Shown: one piece after another, positions 41,171 to 48,476 of the stretch
Layout: each line of letters starts with the position of its first letter
Position numbering within the stretch: position 1 is the stretch's first letter
Assembly (NCBI GenBank): GCA_030645675.1
Contig: JAUSLQ010000189.1
Coordinates: 1-48,476, forward strand
Reading direction: 5' to 3'
Source: Actinomycetota bacterium
GTDB taxonomy: Bacteria; Actinomycetota; Acidimicrobiia; Acidimicrobiales; Ilumatobacteraceae
DNA length: 48,476 bases
The notes under the pieces: generated by a model
Told to the model about the DNA's origin: nothing
Seen by the model: only the letters and a program-made list of their open reading frames with translations
Databases searched by the model: none
Translations under genes and position numbers: made by a program

Positions 41171-41941
41171 ATGACGGAAGACAGATCCGCAGAATTCGTC
41201 CAGTCGCTCGATCGCGGCCTCGCAGTGCTGCGTTCGTTCAACCACGAGCGCCCAGCCATGACGCTCGCTGACGCGGCCCGTGCGACGGGACTCACGCGGG
41301 CCACTGCCCGCCGCCTGCTCCACACACTGGTCGAGATCGGTTACGTGACCACCGACGGCAAGCTGTTCGAGCTCAGCCCAAAGGTTCTCGACCTCGGATA
41401 CGCCTACGTGTCGTCGCTGCACCTCAGCGACATCGCGCAGCCCTTCATGGAGAACCTGTCGACTCAGGTCCATGAAAGCGTCAGCGCCGCCGTGCTCGAT
41501 GGGAACCAGATCGTCTACGTCGCCCGCGTCAACACCCAGCGGATCATGACCATCTCGCTGTCCATCGGCTCACGACTGCCGGCGCTGTGGACCTCGATGG
41601 GTCGCGTCATCCTCGCCAACCTTCCCCCACACGACCTCCAACGCTTCTTCGAACAGGTGCCGATGGAGCCCCCCACCGCACGAGCGTTGGCGACGAAGGC
41701 CAAGCTCATCGCCGAGCTCGACTCCATCCGGCAGCAGGGTTACGCGCTGCTCGACCAGGAGCTCGAGGAGGGTGTGCGTTCCGTCGCAGCGCCGCTGTGC
41801 GACCGCAAGGGCAAGGTGCTCGCCGGCATGAACGTGTCGGCCCACGCCGGGCGAGTCACCCTCAAGGAACTGCGCGGCGACATCCTCCCCCGGTTGCTCG
41901 AAACGGCAGCCGAGATCAACAACCGTCTGGCCAAACGCTGA
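41171..41941 (+). CDS. IclR-family transcriptional regulator
   Basis: This 256-residue regulator has an N-terminal winged helix (about residues 5-65, TLADAARATGLTRATARRLL) and a C-terminal effector domain (about 75-250, ALWTSMGRVILANLP and QGYALLDQELEEGVRSVAAP). It resembles PcaR/PobR-type regulators of aromatic catabolism. The ATG at 41171 follows GAGGGG. It is divergent from the hydroquinone operon and probably controls it and itself. The inducer is likely a pathway intermediate such as 3-oxoadipate, by analogy only. Confidence 0.92.
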   Translation: MTEDRSAEFVQSLDRGLAVLRSFNHERPAMTLADAARATGLTRATARRLLHTLVEIGYVTTDGKLFELSPKVLDLGYAYVSSLHLSDIAQPFMENLSTQVHESVSAAVLDGNQIVYVARVNTQRIMTISLSIGSRLPALWTSMGRVILANLPPHDLQRFFEQVPMEPPTARALATKAKLIAELDSIRQQGYALLDQELEEGVRSVAAPLCDRKGKVLAGMNVSAHAGRVTLKELRGDILPRLLETAAEINNRLAKR

Positions 41942-41944
41942 GCA

Positions 41945-43324
41945 ATGGTCGAGCAGATCATCGCCCTCGCTGAACGCCTTCGTGGCGCAGGTCTCGACGT
42001 CGCCACGAGTGAAGTCATCGACGCGGCCAGAGCGCTGGAGCACCTCGACCTCGCGGATCGCACGGTCGTCCGCGAGTGCCTACGCGCTGCGATGGTGAAG
42101 GAGGCCGATCCGATCGGGTCGTTCGATCGCTGCTTCGACGCAACCTTCCGCCCCGGCGTGGCGAGCGCCGAGCCGGCCGTCGGCGGTTCCTCTGGCGTCG
42201 GTTTCGAGCCGCTGAGCACCGCCAGTGGGCTCGCCGGCAGCATGGATGACGAGGTTCTGCAGGCGCTGATGTCCGGCGACGCTGATGCCCTCGCCTCGCT
42301 CGCCCGGCAAGCGGTCGAGATGTATGGCGGTGGCGACGGCGACGATGCAGCGAGCGAACGCCGGCTCATGCACCGAGTACTACGCGCCATCGACCTGTCC
42401 CGCATGCTGAGCGCCGCGATGCAACAACTGCGTCGGAGCGGCGACCACGACGACTTCGAGTTGATGCTGCGACGAAACGAGCTGTCGGAGCTGATCGAGG
42501 AGTTCCGTCGGAAGCTCGCTGCTGAGATCGCCCGACAACTCGACGCAGCGACGCCGACGGATGCGCCGACGATCCCCGAGCGCACGAGCCCCGAGGACAT
42601 CGACCTGCTGCAACTCTCCCGGACCGAGTACGACGAGCTGCGGCGGGTGCTGCAGCCACTGCTCCGCAAGATGGCCGCGAGGATCGGGCAGAAGCGCAAG
42701 CTGCGTTCGACCGGCCGCCTCGACGTACGCCGGACCATCCGCCGGTCGCTCCAATCCGGTGGCGTACCGATGGAGGTCGTCCAGCGCCGACGTCACCCTC
42801 ATCGGCCCGACGTGGTGGTGCTCTGCGACGTCAGTGGCTCCGTCGCCGAGTTCGCCCAGTTCACGTTCAGCCTGATGAATGCGCTCCACGCCGAGGTCCG
42901 CAAGGTGCGCAGCTTCGCGTTCGTCGACGGAGTCGCCGAGGTCACCGATGTCTTCCAGGAGGCCCGTCACGACATCGCCGTCAACCGTCTGGTGGAACGA
43001 CGGGGCGTGGTGGGCCTCGACGGCCACAGCGACTACGGCGCCGTGTTCAGCCAGTTCGCCACCGATCACCTCGAGGATGCCGTGGGCAGCGGCACGACGG
43101 TGATCATCTCGGGCGATGCGCGCAGCAACTACCGCGACGGTGGGGTCGACCCGTTCGAGCGCATCGCCGAGCGGGCCCGCCGGGTGTACTGGCTCAACCC
43201 CGAGCCGTGTGAGCTGTGGGGCACCACCGACTCCCTCATCGACACCTATCGCCACGGCTGCACCGCCGTCCACGAGGTGCGCACACTCGGTCAGCTCGCC
43301 GACGTCATCGCCGAGCTGATCTGA
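41945..43324 (+). CDS. VWA-domain protein, CoxE-like
   Basis: This 459-residue protein has a helical N-terminal region (about 1-250) and a C-terminal von Willebrand A domain with the MIDAS start LCDVSGSVAEFAQF near residue 294. The pattern RLDVRRTIRRSLQSGG before it identifies the CoxE/YeaD-like group, which usually works with a MoxR AAA+ ATPase in metalloenzyme maturation. No MoxR gene is in the window. It starts 3 bp after the IclR gene and is probably co-transcribed with it. Confidence 0.87.
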   Translation: MVEQIIALAERLRGAGLDVATSEVIDAARALEHLDLADRTVVRECLRAAMVKEADPIGSFDRCFDATFRPGVASAEPAVGGSSGVGFEPLSTASGLAGSMDDEVLQALMSGDADALASLARQAVEMYGGGDGDDAASERRLMHRVLRAIDLSRMLSAAMQQLRRSGDHDDFELMLRRNELSELIEEFRRKLAAEIARQLDAATPTDAPTIPERTSPEDIDLLQLSRTEYDELRRVLQPLLRKMAARIGQKRKLRSTGRLDVRRTIRRSLQSGGVPMEVVQRRRHPHRPDVVVLCDVSGSVAEFAQFTFSLMNALHAEVRKVRSFAFVDGVAEVTDVFQEARHDIAVNRLVERRGVVGLDGHSDYGAVFSQFATDHLEDAVGSGTTVIISGDARSNYRDGGVDPFERIAERARRVYWLNPEPCELWGTTDSLIDTYRHGCTAVHEVRTLGQLADVIAELI

Positions 43325-43327
43325 CAT

Positions 43328-44536
43328 TCAGGCGTCGGGCACCGACAACGACGGGCGGTCGTTGAGGGTCGCCGGATCGAACCCCGCCGTGCGCTTGTAG
43401 TCGGCGGCGATCGCGACCAACTCGTCGTGCGAGATCACGTCCTCGAGCCGTTCGAAACCGTTCGGGGCGCGCTCGGCAACGAGTTCCATCGAGCGCTCCG
43501 GGCCGGCCCTGCGGTTGGCGAGCACCACGGCAGCGGTGGCCGGCAGCCGTTGGCCCTCGTAGGCCTGCAACGCCTCCGAGATATCGGAACGGAGACGCAG
43601 TTCCCGCGCGAGCACGCGCGCATCGATGATCGCCTGCGAGGCGCCGTTGCTGCCGACCGGGTACATCGGGTGTGCCGCGTCGCCCAGGAGCGTCAACCGT
43701 CCGTGGCGCCATGTCGTCAGCGGATCGCGATCCACCATCGGGTAGCAGAGGATCTGCTCCGACTGCTCGATCAGCGACGGAACGTCCAGCCAGTCGAAGC
43801 GGAAGGCGTCGAAGTAGCGCAACGGCTCGGTCACGTCCACGGTCGCGTTCCAGTCCTGGCGCGGCATCGGCCGTCCGTCCTCCGTACGGACCTCTGCGAC
43901 CCAGTTGACCAGTTGTCGCCCATCCGGCAGGTCACAGATCGGGTAGATCACCATCCGGTGCGCCAGCACTCCGGCCATGATCATCCGACGCCCGCCGAGG
44001 AAGGGCTCGGCGACGGTCGTGCCGCGCCACATGGTCACCCCGTTCCACAGTGGCGGGCCTTCAGCGGGGGCGGCCAGCGACCGCAGCGCCGAGTGCACCC
44101 CGTCGCACGCGACGATCACGTCGCCTTCGAGGTGCTCGAGGTCGTCCGCCTCCACCCGCGACGAGTAGTGGAACCGACGCTCGCCCAACCGGTGCTCCGC
44201 CTCGTCGTGCAGCACGGACAGCAGTGCACCGCGATGCACCGAGAGCTGCGGCCATCGGTAGCCGGCCGCGAGACCACGCGGCTCGAGCCAGATCTGCTGA
44301 CCGAACCGGTTGTGGTAGCTCAGCTCGGACGTCTCGACCGCGACCGCCGCCACCTGCGCGGCCACTCCGAGCTCGTCCAGCTCGCGCATCGCGTGGGGCA
44401 GCACATTGATCCCGACACCGAGCTCACGAACTCCATCCGCCGCCTCGTGCACGACCACGTCGGTGATGCCCGCTGCGTGCAGGGACAGCGCCAGCGCGCA
44501 CCCGCCGATACCACCGCCCACGATGACGACCTTCAC
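43328..44536 (-). CDS. FAD-dependent aromatic monooxygenase (UbiH/PheA/PhzS-like)
   Basis: This 402-residue group A flavoprotein monooxygenase has the FAD dinucleotide motif VGGGIGGCALAL at the N-terminus, the DG motif VIVACDGVHSALRS and the GD motif LLGDAAHPMYPVGSNGASQA. Such enzymes hydroxylate activated aromatic rings using NAD(P)H and oxygen. It could produce hydroquinone or hydroxyquinol for the adjacent operon, but the substrate is not evident. It ends 3 bp from the convergent VWA gene. Confidence 0.88.
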   Translation of the reverse strand: MKVVIVGGGIGGCALALSLHAAGITDVVVHEAADGVRELGVGINVLPHAMRELDELGVAAQVAAVAVETSELSYHNRFGQQIWLEPRGLAAGYRWPQLSVHRGALLSVLHDEAEHRLGERRFHYSSRVEADDLEHLEGDVIVACDGVHSALRSLAAPAEGPPLWNGVTMWRGTTVAEPFLGGRRMIMAGVLAHRMVIYPICDLPDGRQLVNWVAEVRTEDGRPMPRQDWNATVDVTEPLRYFDAFRFDWLDVPSLIEQSEQILCYPMVDRDPLTTWRHGRLTLLGDAAHPMYPVGSNGASQAIIDARVLARELRLRSDISEALQAYEGQRLPATAAVVLANRRAGPERSMELVAERAPNGFERLEDVISHDELVAIAADYKRTAGFDPATLNDRPSLSVPDA

Positions 44537-44578
44537 AGGACGCGCACCGTAGTCCGTCGACGAGCATCACCTTCGCTC

Positions 44579-45247
44579 TCAGTGGCCGTCGCGCGCATCA
44601 TCGTGGAAGGTCACTTCGGCGTCCGTGAGCCCTCTCACCGTCTCTCTGTCGACACCTGGGGCCAGGTCGATGCACTCGAAGTGGGTTCCAGCGGGCTGGA
44701 ACACCCCCAGTGTGGTGTAGACGCGGCTGACGCACCGGGTTCCGGTGACCGGCAGCGTGCAGTGACGCATCAGCTTCGGCGTTCCCGTGCGATCCGTGTG
44801 CTCCATCAACACCCACACCTGCTTCGACCCCGTCACCAGATCCATGGCGCCACCGACACCAGGCGTACGGCCGGGAACGGACCAGTTCGCGAGGTCGCCG
44901 GTCGCGGTGACCTGCATGCCGCCGAGGACCGCAATGTCGAGATGACCTCCGCGAACGATGGCGAACGACAGGGCTGAATCGAAGGCGGCGGCGCCGACGA
45001 CGATCTTCGAGTACTCCTTGCCCGCGTTCTGCATGTCGAGGTCGATCTCATCTGCCTCGGGCACACCACCCAGACCGAGGACGCCGTTCTCCGTGTGGAA
45101 CCACACCTCGCGGTCGTCGGGTATGTGCGAGGCGATCAACATCGGGATGCCGATCCCGAGGTTCACGTATGCGCCGTCGGGAACGTCGAGTGCAGCTCGT
45201 GTTGCAAGGTCGTCGCGCGACCACCCCAGCGGCTCCGGTTCGGACAT
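44579..45247 (-). CDS. 3-oxoacid CoA-transferase subunit B (PcaJ/ScoB type)
   Basis: This 222-residue subunit has the catalytic glutamate motif HTENGVLGLG and the glycine-rich GAYVNLGIGIPMLIA and GGHLDIAVLGGMQV segments. With the subunit A gene just upstream it forms an SCOT-type enzyme transferring CoA from succinyl-CoA to a 3-oxoacid. ATG 45247 has a GGAG ribosome site 7 bases upstream; ATG 45283 overlaps the subunit A stop (ATGA) and is the alternative. This is a second CoA-transferase distinct from the one at 36.4-38.1 kb. Confidence 0.9.
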   Translation of the reverse strand: MSEPEPLGWSRDDLATRAALDVPDGAYVNLGIGIPMLIASHIPDDREVWFHTENGVLGLGGVPEADEIDLDMQNAGKEYSKIVVGAAAFDSALSFAIVRGGHLDIAVLGGMQVTATGDLANWSVPGRTPGVGGAMDLVTGSKQVWVLMEHTDRTGTPKLMRHCTLPVTGTRCVSRVYTTLGVFQPAGTHFECIDLAPGVDRETVRGLTDAEVTFHDDARDGH

Positions 45248-45279
45248 GGTCGCACTCCGTTCTGGTGTGGCAGCGGGGC

Positions 45280-46089
45280 TCATGAGGCGGCGCCGCGATT
45301 CGGGGCGTCGAACGAGCCCGGCCGGGACTGGATCACATGTTGGACGAAGATCCCCGGCAGGTGCACATCGTCGGGTTCGATCTCGCCGACCTCAACGATG
45401 GACTGCGACTCGCAGAAGGTCACCCGCCCGGCCATGGCCGCCGGCACGTTGAAGTTGCGGGAGGCGAGCCGGAACGCAAGGTTGCCGAGGCGGTCGGCCC
45501 GGTGGGACTTCACCAACGCGAAGTCGGTCGCGAGGGCGGTCTCCAGCACGCACGCCGTGCCGCCGAAGACGCGGACGTCCTTCGCCGGCAGCCATGCCGT
45601 AACCTGGCCGTTGCCGTCGTAGCGAGCCGGGTAGCTGCCCGTGGCCAAGTCGGTTCCCGCGCTGGTGGGTGTGTAGAAGGCCGGAATGCCGGCGCCGCCA
45701 GCTCGCATGCGCTCCGCGAGCGTGCCCTGCGGCACCAGCTCGAGCTCGACCCGGCCGCGGTGGAACAGGGTGAAGAAGTCCTTGTTGGAGGGGAACGACC
45801 CGGTGAACTTGCGGAGCCGACCCTCGCCGACGAGGCGCCCGACACCGGTCGGATCGATGCCGGCGTTGTTGGACACGATGTGGAGATCCTTCCGGTCCAG
45901 CTCGCACAGCGCATCGCACAACATGATGGGAACGCCAGTGAGCCCGAACCCGCCGATGGTGATCGACGCTCCGTCCGGGACGATCGACAGCATCTCGAGG
46001 GCGTCAGCCCGAACCTTGTTGATCACGACAGCGACTCGCGGAGGAACAAAGTGAGGTGAACCATTGACACACGCCTCATTCTGAATCAT
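45280..46089 (-). CDS. 3-oxoacid CoA-transferase subunit A (PcaI/ScoA type)
   Basis: This protein of up to 269 residues shows GASITIGGFGLTGVPIMLCD, SNNAGIDPTGVGRLV and FTGSFPSNKDFF-like features of SCOT/PcaI subunit A, and ends near VHLPGIFVQHVI. The start is uncertain. ATG 46089 gives the long form, but its first 21 residues look untranslated; GTG 46026 (INKVRADALEML) matches the usual family N-terminus. It is followed by subunit B and diverges from the FAH-family gene. Confidence 0.88.
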   Translation of the reverse strand: MIQNEACVNGSPHFVPPRVAVVINKVRADALEMLSIVPDGASITIGGFGLTGVPIMLCDALCELDRKDLHIVSNNAGIDPTGVGRLVGEGRLRKFTGSFPSNKDFFTLFHRGRVELELVPQGTLAERMRAGGAGIPAFYTPTSAGTDLATGSYPARYDGNGQVTAWLPAKDVRVFGGTACVLETALATDFALVKSHRADRLGNLAFRLASRNFNVPAAMAGRVTFCESQSIVEVGEIEPDDVHLPGIFVQHVIQSRPGSFDAPNRGAAS

Positions 46090-46115
46090 CCTTTCTGGAA
46101 CTGGAGTCCGTCAGG

Positions 46116-46130
46116 TGGACCTTCGGTCCA
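46116..46130. promoter_or_regulatory. Palindromic operator-like site TGGACC-N3-GGTCCA
   Basis: A perfect 6-bp inverted repeat with 3-bp spacer lies between the divergent CoA-transferase and FAH-family genes. Its size suits a dimeric GntR/FadR- or IclR-type regulator. No direct evidence identifies the binder. Confidence 0.45.
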
Positions 46131-46228
46131 GTGTAGTGCATCATCAGACGGCCCCGCATTGCGTTCTTCCGTGGCCAGACCGGCCACCTCCATCCTTCCG
46201 ACCCGCAACCACAGCTAAGGACTCCTCC

Positions 46229-47176
46229 GTGAAGATTCTCTTTTTCGACGACTTCCGACTCGGTGTGCTCGTCGACGACCAGGTCGTCGACGTCTCCAGG
46301 GTGGCGGAGGGCATCCCCCACGCCCATCCGCAGGACATCATCAGCCGCGTCATCGCCGAGTGGGCGACGTACCGACCGCTGATCGAGGCGGAGCTGACGA
46401 GCGGCCCGGCGGCGCCGCTGGACAAGGTCCGGGTGCGCCCGCCGCTGCCGCGGCCGACGAACATCGACTGCATGGCGCGGAACTACATGGAGAACGGGAC
46501 GCTGCCCGAACGTCCGCCGATCAATGCCTTCACCAAGTCCCCCAACAGCGTGATCGGGCACGGTGACACGATGATCCTTCCGGACGTGGCGGCCACCGTG
46601 TTCGAGATGGAGGCGGAACTGGCGGTGGTGATCGGTCGCTACGCCGACAACGTCTCTGCCGACGAGGCACTGGACTACGTCTTCGGCTACACGAACCTCA
46701 TGGACGGATCGGCTCGCGGCATCCCGCCGCGCCAGAACGCGTTCTACCAGATGAAGTCTCGGGCGACCTTCTGCCCGATCGGCCCCTTCATCATGACCGC
46801 CGACGAGATCACCGAGCCCCAGAACCTGCCGATCCGGTTGTGGAACAACGGCACGTTGATGCAGGACTTCAACACGAACGACATGGCGTACTCGATCCGC
46901 GAGAGCATCGCCTTCATCTCGTCCGTCCACCCCCTGGAGCCGGGCGACATCATCGCCACCGGCACCAACCACCGCGGCCTCCATCCTCTCCAGCACGGCG
47001 ACGTCATCGAACTCGAGGTCGGCCCACTCAGCCGCCTGCGCGTCGACATCTGTGACGATCTCGGCCGGACCTGGGCCCGAGAGACCCGCCTGCAGCGGGC
47101 CGAGGCCGGACTCGAAGGGACGAGCCCACAGCTCACCGGCAAGTACGCCCCTGCCGCGCCAGCCAACACCGACTGA
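46229..47176 (+). CDS. Fumarylacetoacetate hydrolase (FAH) family protein
   Basis: This 315-residue protein has the FAH fold. The metal-binding acids lie in FEMEAELAVVIG and in the GYTNLMDGSARG segment, and the MARNYMENG loop precedes them. Family members hydrolyse or hydrate ring-cleavage products such as fumarylpyruvate or 2-oxo-hept-ene-dioates. GTG 46229 is preferred because upstream codons are not gene-like. It is coupled to a cupin gene (TGATG overlap). Confidence 0.88.
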   Translation: MKILFFDDFRLGVLVDDQVVDVSRVAEGIPHAHPQDIISRVIAEWATYRPLIEAELTSGPAAPLDKVRVRPPLPRPTNIDCMARNYMENGTLPERPPINAFTKSPNSVIGHGDTMILPDVAATVFEMEAELAVVIGRYADNVSADEALDYVFGYTNLMDGSARGIPPRQNAFYQMKSRATFCPIGPFIMTADEITEPQNLPIRLWNNGTLMQDFNTNDMAYSIRESIAFISSVHPLEPGDIIATGTNHRGLHPLQHGDVIELEVGPLSRLRVDICDDLGRTWARETRLQRAEAGLEGTSPQLTGKYAPAAPANTD

Positions 47177-47952
47177 TGCGGGCGCATCTCCTCACCGACG
47201 TCAGCGGCGTGCTCACCAGCCAGCAGGTCGGACTTCCCTACCGCGATGCGCGCGTGCCCGGGCCGGTCGACGTGATCCCGGTGCGTCACTTCTGGGTGGG
47301 CCGGCCACGGTGCGACGAGCTCCCCGACCCCGCCGATCTCGGCAAGGTGATGCTCGTGACCCTGTCCGGGGAGGTGACCGTCGGCGACGGCGCGGCGGTC
47401 GCTGTGACGTCACACCCCGGCGAGGTCCTCGTCATCGACGTCGGCACGCCGCACTCGCTACAGTTCCACTGGCAGCCCGAAACCTGGGTTCTGCTCGCGA
47501 TCACGGAGCCGTGGGTTCCGCCCCGCGATGTCGAGCAGGTCCGACGGCTCGGGCCGGATCGCCGAGGCCGGCCGCTGATGACGTGGGTCCACGACGACCT
47601 CGGGATGTCGCGGTCGCAGCCGATCCGGTGGCCCTTCCCCCTCACCACCGTTCCCCCCGTCTCGGAGTGGGCGCGGTCGAACGGGGCGTTCGTGACCCGA
47701 CGCGACTACGGCACCGAAGCCTTCGATGAAGGGCGGTGGCACAACGGGCCACGCCCGCAGATCGGTGTCACGCTCAACGGTCGAGCGCTGAACGAGACCG
47801 GCGACGGGACGGTCACCGAACCGCGTACCGGCGACCTCGCGTTCTTCGATGACGTCGAGGGTGGCGGTCACGTCACTCGCGGGCTCGGCGATCGGTGGAT
47901 GCTGTTCGTCACCGTTGCCGACGAGAGCCTCCGCCAGGTCAGGGAGCGGTAG
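47176..47952 (+). CDS. Bicupin-like protein
   Basis: This 258-residue protein has two cupin-like beta-barrel regions. The first is about residues 55-110, with GEVLVIDVGTPHSLQFHWQP. The second is about 195-250, with TGDLAFFDDVEGGGHVTRG. Candidate metal ligands (His in GTPHS, His in GGHVT) are few compared with gentisate dioxygenase-type cupins. Its start overlaps the FAH stop by one base, so the two products probably act in one step or pathway. The function is unknown; a ring-cleavage or isomerase role would fit the context. Confidence 0.7.
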   Translation: MRAHLLTDVSGVLTSQQVGLPYRDARVPGPVDVIPVRHFWVGRPRCDELPDPADLGKVMLVTLSGEVTVGDGAAVAVTSHPGEVLVIDVGTPHSLQFHWQPETWVLLAITEPWVPPRDVEQVRRLGPDRRGRPLMTWVHDDLGMSRSQPIRWPFPLTTVPPVSEWARSNGAFVTRRDYGTEAFDEGRWHNGPRPQIGVTLNGRALNETGDGTVTEPRTGDLAFFDDVEGGGHVTRGLGDRWMLFVTVADESLRQVRER

Positions 47953-47977
47953 CTCCGCCACGATGCCGGGCACGATG

Positions 47978-47995
47978 GACCGCCAGACGGCGGTC
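47978..47995. terminator. Bidirectional terminator-like hairpin
   Basis: GACCGCC (47978-47984) pairs perfectly with GGCGGTC (47989-47995) around a 4-nt loop, between the convergent bicupin and IclR-like genes. Confidence 0.5.
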
Positions 47996-48015
47996 GATTC
48001 GGCAGCGGACGCTGA

Positions 48016-48476
48016 TCAGTTCGGCAGCGGCCGGCGCGGCGCTGCGTAGTACCCCTCGTACGCGGCGGTGGGCAGCTCGCCCGCCGACTTGAGCCGATCC
48101 GAGAGCCCCCGCGCCAGCGCCTGCATCTGTTGGACCGTCGCTTCGTCTCGCGCCGGATCCAGCCGGCCAAGCGCCAGCAGCGCGGCGATCGGGAGGTCGC
48201 CTTCGCCCATCACCGGCACGGCCAGACCGCGCCCGGCCTCGAACCGCTCGAAGTTGTCGACGGCGAAACCCTGTTGGCGGATGGTCTCCAGCTCGCGCAG
48301 CATCACCTTCACATCGGTGATGGTGCTGGTCGTGAACGGCCGCATCTCCTCGGACCGCAGCAACGACTCCGCCTCAGACTCGTCGAGGTACGACAGCAGC
48401 AGCTTGCCGTCGGCCATCGCGTAGGCAGGCTGCGGATGCCCCGCCTCGAAGTCGATCAGCTCGGTGTTGACGCCCT
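48016..48476 (-). CDS. IclR-family regulator, C-terminal part (5' end outside window)
   Basis: The visible 152 residues belong to an IclR effector-binding domain: AYAMADGKLLLSYLDESEAE, IRQQGFAVDNFERFEAGRGL, VPVMGEGDLPIAALLALGRL and a C-terminal helix. The reading frame continues past the right edge, so the DNA-binding domain is not seen. It probably controls the neighbouring FAH-bicupin or CoA-transferase genes, which is inference from position. Confidence 0.85.
   Translation of the reverse strand, partial: GVNTELIDFEAGHPQPAYAMADGKLLLSYLDESEAESLLRSEEMRPFTTSTITDVKVMLRELETIRQQGFAVDNFERFEAGRGLAVPVMGEGDLPIAALLALGRLDPARDEATVQQMQALARGLSDRLKSAGELPTAAYEGYYAAPRRPLPN

Noticed and set aside
43427-44977. 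A 516-codon plus-strand open frame across the FAD monooxygenase and CoA-transferase genes
   Set aside because: It spans two well-supported minus-strand genes and their intergenic space and has no recognisable domain.
1-48476. tRNA, rRNA, insertion sequences, attachment sites and origins of replication
   Set aside because: I looked for transposase motifs, terminal inverted repeats, tRNA-like cloverleaf features and DnaA-box clusters and saw none that could be supported.

Overview
The window is very GC-rich, with strong G/C bias at third codon positions, frequent GTG starts and many ATGA or GTGA start-stop overlaps. Several gene types are typical of Actinomycetota: a SigK/RskA pair, sigma-E-family ECF factors, a SigF stress locus, a DUF222-HNH protein and Tat-type lipoproteins. 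My inference is an environmental high-GC actinobacterium, perhaps near the Acidimicrobiia; no rRNA or tRNA is present to confirm this.

Left part (1-20.5 kb) is regulatory and envelope-oriented. A truncated flavin monooxygenase diverges from a sigK-rskA pair. A VOC protein follows, then an ECF sigma factor coupled to a membrane sensor with a peptidoglycan-binding domain. Next come a DUF222-HNH protein, a MoaD/ThiS-like protein coupled to a BNR-repeat protein, and a large LPXTG-type surface protein with three 297-bp repeats. A SigF stress locus spans 11.1-14.7 kb: sigF, a STAS antagonist, a 27-residue membrane peptide, an RsbW-like kinase and an RsbU-like phosphatase. Three GTTT-N16/17-GGGTA sites mark probable SigF promoters. 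After an SDR-DUF2867 protein comes a second ECF locus: the sigma factor, a four-helix membrane protein, sodC and an unusual nucleoside-hydrolase-like lipoprotein. These are linked by three copies of one promoter-like motif.

Centre (20.5-28.4 kb): a cytochrome P450, then a complete [NiFe]-hydrogenase maturation set as two divergent blocks, hypF-hypC-hypD-hypE leftward and hypA-hypB rightward. No hydrogenase structural gene is in the window. A probable frameshifted gene lies between the two blocks.

Right part (28.5-48.5 kb) is catabolic. A 13-gene leftward block (41.07 to 28.49 kb) encodes two-subunit hydroquinone dioxygenase, a semialdehyde dehydrogenase, a CoA-transferase, maleylacetate reductase, a branched-chain-amino-acid-type ABC transporter, a 3-oxoadipyl-CoA thiolase and an intradiol (hydroxyquinol-type) dioxygenase. 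Together these would take hydroquinone and hydroxyquinol through maleylacetate and 3-oxoadipate to acetyl-CoA and succinyl-CoA. A divergent IclR regulator and an operator-like site over the promoter suggest local control. Further right are a CoxE-type VWA protein, a FAD monooxygenase, a second CoA-transferase, a FAH-family hydrolase, a bicupin protein and a truncated second IclR gene.
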